Assembly (NCBI GenBank): GCA_003506095.1
Contig: DNWZ01000689.1
Coordinates: 1 to 5,385, forward strand
From: Planctomycetaceae bacterium
GTDB lineage: Bacteria; Planctomycetota; Planctomycetia; Pirellulales; Pirellulaceae
DNA: 5,385 nt
Reading direction: 5' to 3'
Shown: positions 1 through 5,043 of the stretch, piece by piece
Position numbering within the stretch: the stretch's first letter is position 1
How the letters are laid out: every line of letters begins with the position of its first letter
Translations under genes and position numbers: made by a program
Notes under the pieces: model-generated
Databases searched by the model: none
Told to the model about the DNA's origin: nothing
Seen by the model: only the letters and a program-made list of their open reading frames with translations

Positions 1-43
1 TCTAATGGGTTGAGTGTGTTAGGTCACGACACAACCTCGCCTA

Positions 44-160
44 GCGACGGTCGGGCTTGTCGCGATCACGTAGCCAAGGTTTAGGTGCGTTAACGGCCGC
101 CCTGCATCATTACGGCGACGGCAGGGCTTGTCCCGGCCAGGTCGCAATAGCTTTGGTGCG
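44..160. repeat. Two degenerate 46-bp direct repeats, period 71 bp
   Basis: Copies lie at 44-89 and 115-160. They align without gaps at 34 of 46 positions (about 74%). Both begin GCGACGG, share the core GGGCTTGTC and end GGTGCG, and they are separated by 25 bp. The core resembles short dispersed intergenic repeats containing CGGGCTTGT that I recall from Pirellulaceae genomes, but this is from memory. No third copy is visible in the window. The function is unknown; decayed mobile repeat units or an intergenic repeat family are the likeliest explanations. Confidence 0.6.
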
Positions 161-446
161 CTATACCGCAAAAACCAGTTTACAATTGCTTAACCATGGT
201 GCTGCATTCCAAGAATCGCACCTACCGCCGCGATCGAACCAACTGATCACCCCTGCTGCAAAGAAACGTAAGCAATTAACCTGTTAATCATTAAGCTTTT
301 CCGCGTCACCACACCCCGGTGGCCGGGCAAAAGCCAAACCCTCTATTTGAGTCGGCAAGGCGAGATCACAGTGTTCGATCAGCTTAAGCCAGCACGGCGA
401 CTCATTCATCAAACCGCGATGCGTGGATACTATAAATAATCGTATA

Positions 447-472
447 GATTGCCCGGTTTTTCTGGGACAATC
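447..472 (+). terminator. Bulged hairpin, possible weak terminator
   Basis: Arms 447-456 (GATTGCCCGG) and 462-472 (CTGGGACAATC) pair over ten base pairs, with one G-T pair and one bulged A at 467, around a TTTTT loop. Only TTT follows on the plus strand and no T tract follows on the minus strand, so it is a poor intrinsic terminator. It lies 60 bp upstream of the gene at 533, so a role in that gene's leader is possible if transcription starts further upstream. Confidence 0.25.
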
Positions 473-532
473 TTTCAAAATAAGCTAACCCAAACGCTTG
501 TTCTTGACACCCTGAACCGTTAGAATCCAGGT

Positions 533-892
533 ATGCGTACAATCGTCGCCCTAACCGTCATCACGCTTTTTGCACTGGCAACGGCACGTTGCGCAGACGC
601 CGGTGTGATGTTGGGCGACTCGCCTGCCGTGATCGCTCAGGACGCCTCTTCGCTGTCGGCGGATTTAACACCGCTTCAGAAAGAAGAGCAGAAGCGGGGC
701 AGTTTTCATCAGGGCGAGTCGTCCGCAATGTACGGTTTCTCGATCAGTGTGAGCCAAACGGTGGTTCAATCAGCAACGGGTGCGTCTTTCGAGAATCTCA
801 TCCAACAACCGCCATTGCTTGGTCTTTTAGGTATCTCTAACGAGGCTTTGCCTGTTAGTCCTGAATTAGATAGCCTCCTGAAACCTTCGTGA
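533..892 (+). CDS. Small exported protein of unknown function
   Basis: This encodes a 119-residue protein I cannot assign to a family. Residues 1-23 form a plausible Sec signal peptide: Arg2, a hydrophobic core at about 4-17, and an ADA site before Gly24. The predicted mature part of about 96 residues is polar at first (acidic and Ser-rich around 29-45, a charged KEEQKR cluster near 51-56) and ends in a Leu/Pro-rich tail. It has no further membrane segment, no PEP-CTERM tail and no cysteine after cleavage. The ATG at 533 is the first start after an in-frame TAG at 521; AGG at 529-531 is too close to the ATG to be a good ribosome binding site. Its stop lies 65 bp before the PEP-CTERM gene's ATG, so the two could share a transcript, although a palindrome with a T tract lies between them. 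The signal peptide and frame length support a real gene; the function is unknown. Confidence 0.6.
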   Translation: MRTIVALTVITLFALATARCADAGVMLGDSPAVIAQDASSLSADLTPLQKEEQKRGSFHQGESSAMYGFSISVSQTVVQSATGASFENLIQQPPLLGLLGISNEALPVSPELDSLLKPS

Positions 893-898
893 GCGTTG

Positions 899-919
899 AA
901 TCTGAAGCTTCAGATTTTT
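899..919 (+). terminator. Perfect 18-bp palindrome plus T tract
   Basis: Bases 899-916 (AATCTGAAGCTTCAGATT) are a perfect palindrome. As RNA they would form a 7-bp stem with an AGCT loop, and five T's run from 915 to 919. It starts seven bases after the stop of the upstream gene, which suits a weak, A+T-rich intrinsic terminator. Because it also sits in the leader of the PEP-CTERM gene, it could instead be an attenuator or an operator for a dimeric regulator. The sequence does not decide between these. Confidence 0.5.
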
Positions 920-945
920 CGTTTAATGTAAGTGTTTTCGATCTT

Positions 946-950
946 GGAGA
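946..950 (+). promoter_or_regulatory. Shine-Dalgarno site that fixes the start at 958
   Basis: GGAGA at 946-950 lies seven bases before the ATG at 958. It is the best ribosome binding site seen in the window. It supports 958 over the in-frame GTG at 889, which would add 23 polar residues in front of a good signal peptide. Confidence 0.75.
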
Positions 951-957
951 ATTAATA

Positions 958-1866
958 ATGTTACGCAAGTTTTTGTGTGTCGCCGCACTGGCGATGTTTG
1001 CTGGTCCTGCGCAAGCAGGCGTTTTGGGTGCTTCCTTGTCGTTTGACGGAAATATTGATTTCGTTAACGACGACAGTGCAGGTGTTTTTGTGGATCTGAC
1101 TGGTAATGGCATCGCAGATTTGGTTCAGGGCGTCATATGGTTTGACGCGACAAATACCGCGGGGAATATTTTTCCTGCCACTGGTGGAAGTCTGTTCGGA
1201 ATTTACTCGTTTGACTTGACGAACAACGGGCAACCCATTCCCTCGCTCGCGTTCACCGGAACTGCAGCCAGTTCCGCCGGGCAAACCGTACGTGATTTGC
1301 TTAAGTTTGGCACAGGTGATTCAGCCGACTTCTCGGGGCTAATCACTCGCGACGCCACGGTTTCGAATGCTTTTACGATTATCGAGACTATGGGTAACTA
1401 CAGCCTGAATAACTGGCGGAATACTGCCGCTGCAGGTACGCCAATGAATCTTGAGTTTGATTTTGGCAGTGGTTGGACAAGCGATCTGAGTTCGTTTGAT
1501 GTGGCGTTGGAAGCGGGACTTGACGGGATCGACGATAGCCACAATATCCAAATTTTCTTCGGTGGCTCTGGCGGACCGATTGGGGCGTTTAACGGAACCT
1601 ATACTGTCAGGTCCGATGTTTTCGGCTCAGGCGTTCAGTTTCTCGATCTGACCAACGCCCTATCCGGTGGGGTCGGTCAAATCATCATTGAGAATGGTTC
1701 AATTTCGAGTCCGGAATCAACAGGAGTTGGTGTTCGCGGCTTCAACTTCTCCGATAGGGGGACGTTTCAAGTGAACGCTGTTCCAGAACCCTCGACTATC
1801 ATTGGTTTCTTGGCGCTGGCTGGACTTGGAATGGGTAGATCCGTTCGGCGACGTGCGAATCGCTAA
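958..1866 (+). CDS. PEP-CTERM sorting domain-containing exported protein
   Basis: This 302-residue protein should be exported by Sec and then recognised by an exosortase. A signal peptide covers residues 1-20 (Arg3/Lys4, hydrophobic core, AQA before Gly21). The C-terminus is a textbook PEP-CTERM tail: VPEPST at 275-280, a short hydrophobic stretch at about 281-293, then Arg-rich residues to 302. The body is rich in Gly, Ser, Thr, Asn and Asp with alternating hydrophobics, as expected of an extracellular beta-rich fold; three SFD motifs (28-30, 84-86, 179-181) recur. DLTGNGIADL at 46-55 resembles the Asp/Asn-rich calcium loop of FG-GAP-type repeats, but only one good copy exists. No catalytic domain is recognisable. 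I chose ATG 958 because of its Shine-Dalgarno site and the signal peptide. A strong terminator follows 31 bp after the stop. The PEP-CTERM assignment is near certain; the protein's role is unknown, with surface or matrix location inferred from the family. Confidence 0.93.
   Translation: MLRKFLCVAALAMFAGPAQAGVLGASLSFDGNIDFVNDDSAGVFVDLTGNGIADLVQGVIWFDATNTAGNIFPATGGSLFGIYSFDLTNNGQPIPSLAFTGTAASSAGQTVRDLLKFGTGDSADFSGLITRDATVSNAFTIIETMGNYSLNNWRNTAAAGTPMNLEFDFGSGWTSDLSSFDVALEAGLDGIDDSHNIQIFFGGSGGPIGAFNGTYTVRSDVFGSGVQFLDLTNALSGGVGQIIIENGSISSPESTGVGVRGFNFSDRGTFQVNAVPEPSTIIGFLALAGLGMGRSVRRRANR
1832..1852 (+). repeat. 21-bp direct repeat, copy 1 (end of PEP-CTERM gene)
   Basis: These bases match 2431-2451 at 20 of 21 positions and are read in the same frame relative to both proteins. 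Here they encode the Gly-Arg-Ser-Val-Arg-Arg stretch of the basic PEP-CTERM tail. Confidence 0.7.
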
Positions 1867-1897
1867 GATATACCGATTCTAGAAGGTTGAATCCTGC

Positions 1898-1929
1898 AGA
1901 CGCTGATCTTTCGGTCAGCGTCTTTTTTT
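1898..1929 (+). terminator. Strong intrinsic terminator after the PEP-CTERM gene
   Basis: The arms AGACGCTGA (1898-1906) and TCAGCGTCT (1915-1923) form a perfect 9-bp stem, extendable by a G-T and a C-G pair to a four-base loop. Seven T's run from 1923 to 1929. This is a canonical rho-independent terminator 31 bp after the PEP-CTERM stop codon. It ends only 20 bp before the glycosyltransferase ATG, so it should separate the two genes unless it is read through. Confidence 0.9.
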
Positions 1930-1949
1930 ATTCGCGGTTAGGCACGCAT

Positions 1950-3203
1950 ATGGCAAACAATCGGATTTTGCTCTTTTCCGAAGGCATTAGTTTCTGTCAT
2001 GTGGTTCGTCCGCTGGTTATCGGGAAATGGATTAAGTCACTTTGCGACATCGACTTGGTGGTCGCAACGCCTGCCAACCGAGTTCCGTTCTTTGCCGAAG
2101 AGGGTTTTCAGACAGAAGTGATACAGATCGCAGATCCACGAGAAATATACAAACGCCTTTCAGTTGGTGGGCCGGTTTATACCGTCGGTGATTTGGAAAA
2201 GTATTATCGTGACGATTCGATCTTGCTTGATCGAATTGAGCCCCAAGTCGTAATAGCCGACTTTCGGTTTCCGTTGTTGCAGTTGAGTCAACATCGCAGC
2301 ATACCGACGATCGGCATTACCAGCGCGAGTTGCCACCCTTCATTTGATAACTCCGGCTCCGTGCCGAATTGTTTTCTAAAACCACGTCTTTTTCCACCAG
2401 CGTTGATTGATTATGCGGATGGAACTTTCTTGGGTAGAACCGTTCGGCGACAGATTCTCACACAGATATCTCGACCGTATAAAGAGGCATCAAGGCGACA
2501 TAAGCTGCCCGTTCTTGAATCCTTCTTCGAGTATGCGAGCCAGGGAGACTTGTGTCTCTTGTCGGACCACCCGGAGGTCATGTCCATTAAGCGCTTGCGG
2601 CAAAGCGATCAATACACAGGCCCATTGATCTGGCATCGTGAAACCCCGCTTCCAGATGGTCTCTCAGACACGTTAATCGAGGCAAGCAGAGTCGTGTATA
2701 TCACGGTGGGCACTCAGGATTCGATGGAAACCGGGTTCGTTGGCCCACTAGCCAGATCACTAACGTCGAGGGGAATAACCACGGTTATCTCGCGAGGCGG
2801 TCGTTCATTTGAGATTTCGTTAAAACACGAGAAGCTTTTCGTATTCAATTTTCTAAACGAATCAAAATTACTGCCGCTCGTCGACCTTTGGATTTATCAC
2901 GGTAGTGCATTAAGCACGTATAACGGCTTGGCTTTTGGTGTACCAATGATTTCGATTCCTCAGCAAGCTGACCAGCATTTCCATTCATTGGCGCTGGAGC
3001 GTCTTCAAGTTGGAGAAATAGTTCGTCCCCGCGAGCTTGATGTAACTCGGCTTGTTAAGTTGGCAATGGCGTTTTTGGAGGACAATCAGATCCACGATCG
3101 ATCTCGTTTAATCAGTGATAGACTCGCCGGTACAGAATTGCAACAACAGGCAAAGAATCGAATTCGCAGTTTTCTAGAAGAAGCAGGTGTCTCGGTTCGA
3201 TAG
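1950..3203 (+). CDS. GT1/MGT-like nucleotide-sugar glycosyltransferase
   Basis: This 417-residue protein has the two-domain (GT-B) layout of bacterial GT1 (UDP-glucosyltransferase/MGT) enzymes, which transfer a sugar from a nucleotide donor to a small or lipid acceptor. The N-terminal half starts with a beta strand (RILLFSEG, 5-12) and carries His17 in CHVVRP, where the family's catalytic His sits; IADF with Asp104 fits the Asp partner region. The C-terminal half holds YITVGTQDS (250-258) and the donor-binding motif from DLWIYHG (312-318) to ADQ (340-342). Within it, Ser319 and Asn325 replace the usual second Gly and the ribose-contacting Glu. There is no signal peptide or membrane segment, so it is probably cytoplasmic or peripheral. 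I chose ATG 1950; an in-frame TTG at 1887 would place the terminator hairpin inside the gene. The Shine-Dalgarno at 1950 is weak (TTAGG). The family is clear; donor and acceptor are unknown. Confidence 0.85.
   Translation: MANNRILLFSEGISFCHVVRPLVIGKWIKSLCDIDLVVATPANRVPFFAEEGFQTEVIQIADPREIYKRLSVGGPVYTVGDLEKYYRDDSILLDRIEPQVVIADFRFPLLQLSQHRSIPTIGITSASCHPSFDNSGSVPNCFLKPRLFPPALIDYADGTFLGRTVRRQILTQISRPYKEASRRHKLPVLESFFEYASQGDLCLLSDHPEVMSIKRLRQSDQYTGPLIWHRETPLPDGLSDTLIEASRVVYITVGTQDSMETGFVGPLARSLTSRGITTVISRGGRSFEISLKHEKLFVFNFLNESKLLPLVDLWIYHGSALSTYNGLAFGVPMISIPQQADQHFHSLALERLQVGEIVRPRELDVTRLVKLAMAFLEDNQIHDRSRLISDRLAGTELQQQAKNRIRSFLEEAGVSVR
2431..2451 (+). repeat. 21-bp direct repeat, copy 2 (inside glycosyltransferase)
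   Basis: This matches 1832-1852 with one mismatch (A for T at 2439). It is read in the same frame and encodes Gly-Arg-Thr-Val-Arg-Arg in the linker-like middle of the glycosyltransferase (residues 162-167). Confidence 0.7.
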
Positions 3204-3215
3204 AAGAATCCGAGA
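3190..3215. other. Hairpin spanning the glycosyltransferase stop codon
   Basis: TCTCGGTTC (3190-3198) can pair with 3206-3215 (GAATCCGAGA), with one bulged T, around the loop GATAGAA that contains the TAG stop. It sits between two convergent genes, where a bidirectional terminator would be expected, but no T tract follows on either strand. It is at most a weak or non-canonical terminator. Confidence 0.25.
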
Positions 3216-3259
3216 ATGCCATCATGTCTGTTCAGCGGTTGCAATTTGCTTAGTCTCTC

Positions 3260-4873
3260 CTAGTCAGTGCTCGCCTTTCTGTAAGGGGGGTAGCCAAGGT
3301 TATTGATCGCTGATGACAAATCCTTGTAACACAGCGATGCCCGTTTTGACTCGTCGTTATCGAGTTTATTAAAACAAATGTTCGTCACGCATACTGCTGA
3401 TCTTGGTGTGACCGGTGATATTGTAATCGGAAGATCGAAGCCGTGGCCATTTGCGATCGGAGCCATGGCCGAGACCAGGCGTTTGGCGTCCTTGCCGGAG
3501 CAGGGGATGACTGGCGAGATCCAGATTAATCCCGCATCGATGACTTCGCCTGACTTTGGACGGTTGCGACAAAAAGCACCTTCGAGGTGCTTATTCGAAG
3601 GGGTTCCGCATAGTAGATCATAGACGTCGGCGATGGTTGTCGATATGTTTCTTACTGGGTCGAAAAGCGTTGATGATGGAAGATGGCATGAGACCCTCTT
3701 AAGCGTTCGAACCTGCCACTTACAAAAGAAACGAATCGGGCAAATATCCTTGAATGCTTTCTTTATCTCCTTCTTCTTCGCTGACACGATTCGTCTCGAC
3801 CCGTAAAGACCGCCAAGTCCATTCCACTGGCCAATTCCAGCTTCTTTTGCCATTGCCGCTCGTTCTACAGCAGTCAATGGGGCGCGATTGTCACTGTGTT
3901 CTTTCATGGTCCGCTGAGTTGACAAGACTCGTATGTCGTTGGCGATGTGAACGACGCTACCAATGGTTCCGTCGCGACGCAATTGGCCGATTCGGTCGAC
4001 AATGAGAGCGAAGACCTCCGTCTCGTTTGTTTTGAACCCGAAGCCAATGACTCTTTCATAATGTGGCATCAGCCAAATGGTCATTCGCGTTACGATACCG
4101 GCGTGACTCTGTGCAAATAAGCCTTGTGTGCAGGGGCCGTTGCCATAAGGATAAACATGGCCAACGTTGCTTCCGGTAACGTCACCGAAGCCAGTCTGTT
4201 TTATTGTACCATCCGGCAGAACGACTTGATAGTTGCATGAATGGGCCACTCGATCGCCGTAGGGTGTGTGGCCGAAACCACGCTGTAAAATGTTCCCAAC
4301 AATACTCGCATCGGGTCCCGCCCCAGTAACGTCGAGCATCAGGCGTGCTCCCTGGGCCAGTAGTTCTTCGGCTAGTTGGCCTTGAGTCACACCGGGCTCG
4401 ATCACCGCGTAGGCGAGTTCCTCATTGATCTCGACTATGCGATTCATACGTCGCAAGTCGACAATCAATTGGCCATCGCGTTGCGCACACGCGTCTCCGT
4501 AGCCCCAGTTCTTTCCGCGGCTAATCGCGTGCGGCTTTAACCCAAAGATGCTTGCGCCCTTGACAATCTGCTGAACTTCGCTGACGCTGCCGGGGCGAAC
4601 AATTATCGCTGGCGTGGTGGATCTTGGAAGTGTAGATTTCGAATATTCAAACCGGCTCGCATCGTCACAAAGCACATGCTCCTTTCCGATGACTGCCGCG
4701 AACCATTCTGCAGCCTTTGCGACGGTTGCGCCGACGGGTTGCAAGCCAGCGATCATTCCTGCGAGGTTAAGTGGATCAGTTTCGGTCATTCGTTCGACAA
4801 TAATTCTTTCGTTCGATGCATTTGCTAAGTTCCCTTGAATGGCCGAGTAGGCATGGTTTGTAGTTGGATTCAT
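3260..4873 (-). CDS. VAO/4-cresol dehydrogenase-family FAD oxidoreductase, C-terminally short
   Basis: This 537-residue flavoprotein belongs to the vanillyl-alcohol oxidase (PCMH-type FAD) family, which oxidises para-substituted phenols and other substrates. The FAD domain spans about 85-270: IIVRPGSVSEV (90-100), the pyrophosphate loop SRGKNWGYG (118-126), VDLRRMNRI (138-146), EPGVTQGQL (159-167), a segment from DVTGAGPDASIVGN to YGDR (181-208), and GLFAQSHAGIVTRMTIWLMP (251-270). The substrate domain includes WNGLGGLYGSRR (350-361), AGLIWISPVIP (447-457) and GYPPYR (527-532). Family members normally continue 30-50 residues past GYPPYR to an LDPxGILAPGR-like segment; here TAG comes five residues later. 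Nine Cys lie within 378-515, which is unusual. I kept ATG 4873; ATG 4789 (Met29) is equally possible, and neither has a clear Shine-Dalgarno. The covalent FAD residue cannot be assigned by eye. The family is very likely; activity is in doubt because of the missing tail. Confidence 0.85.
   Translation of the reverse strand: MNPTTNHAYSAIQGNLANASNERIIVERMTETDPLNLAGMIAGLQPVGATVAKAAEWFAAVIGKEHVLCDDASRFEYSKSTLPRSTTPAIIVRPGSVSEVQQIVKGASIFGLKPHAISRGKNWGYGDACAQRDGQLIVDLRRMNRIVEINEELAYAVIEPGVTQGQLAEELLAQGARLMLDVTGAGPDASIVGNILQRGFGHTPYGDRVAHSCNYQVVLPDGTIKQTGFGDVTGSNVGHVYPYGNGPCTQGLFAQSHAGIVTRMTIWLMPHYERVIGFGFKTNETEVFALIVDRIGQLRRDGTIGSVVHIANDIRVLSTQRTMKEHSDNRAPLTAVERAAMAKEAGIGQWNGLGGLYGSRRIVSAKKKEIKKAFKDICPIRFFCKWQVRTLKRVSCHLPSSTLFDPVRNISTTIADVYDLLCGTPSNKHLEGAFCRNRPKSGEVIDAGLIWISPVIPCSGKDAKRLVSAMAPIANGHGFDLPITISPVTPRSAVCVTNICFNKLDNDESKRASLCYKDLSSAINNLGYPPYRKASTD
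3571..3592 (-). terminator. Terminator-like hairpin inside the flavoprotein gene
   Basis: On the minus strand, AAGCACCT and AGGTGCTT form a perfect 8-bp stem (3592-3574) around a CGA loop, followed by five T's (3575-3571). This has intrinsic-terminator geometry but lies within the coding region, at residues 427-435 (NKHLEGAFC). It could reduce full-length transcripts of the minus-strand gene, or it could be a chance product of codon choice. Confidence 0.4.
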
Positions 4874-5043
4874 CGATCGCTTTGTTATTTAAATTTCTTA
4901 CCCAAGCACCAGGCAGTTTCGAATGGATGTAGCGGTTTACAGTCGCTGTCGAAAGTTAGCTTAAGGCTAATCACCGATGCCGACTTCCGGATTAATTCCC
5001 CAACCTGGCCGCACCGTCTTGCGGGTTGCAAAGTGTGTAGCGT

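Larger units (their letters stand above)
1..532. other. Non-coding stretch with repeat remnants
   Basis: No convincing gene is visible here on either strand. The open frames present are short, begin at TTG codons, lack ribosome binding sites and encode nothing I recognise. The content I can support is a degenerate direct repeat near the left end (44-160) and a bulged hairpin (447-472). The stretch 425-480 is A+T-rich compared with its surroundings and could carry promoter elements for the gene starting at 533, but no hexamer pair with proper spacing can be defended. The region may be decayed sequence between two gene blocks. Confidence 0.6.

Noticed and set aside
57..287. Plus-strand open frame of 76 codons
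   Set aside because: It starts at TTG and is partly made of the degenerate repeat at 44-160; the translation has no signal peptide, membrane segment or familiar motif.
284..478. Minus-strand open frame of 64 codons
   Set aside because: It starts at TTG, has no ribosome binding site, resembles no family I know, and runs across the bulged hairpin at 447-472.
504..526. Promoter-like TTGACA (504-509) with TAGAAT (521-526)
   Set aside because: The spacer is only 11 bp, too short for a sigma-70-type promoter, and transcription would start at or inside the coding region at 533.
889..957. GTG start at 889 for the PEP-CTERM gene, overlapping the previous stop as GTGA
   Set aside because: It would add 23 polar residues before a good signal peptide and read through the palindrome; ATG 958 has a well-spaced GGAGA.
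1887..1949. Upstream TTG start for the glycosyltransferase
   Set aside because: It would translate through a canonical terminator hairpin and T tract and add 21 residues in front of the usual first beta strand; AGAAGG lies directly against the TTG with no spacing.
70..3301. Shared 12-mer GTAGCCAAGGTT at 70-81 and 3290-3301
   Set aside because: A 12-bp exact match is expected about once by chance in a window of this size, and the flanks do not match.
4956..4970. Interrupted palindrome TTAGC-TTAAG-GCTAA upstream of the flavoprotein gene
   Set aside because: Five-base arms are too short to stand out from chance, and no promoter with acceptable hexamers and spacing lies beside it.
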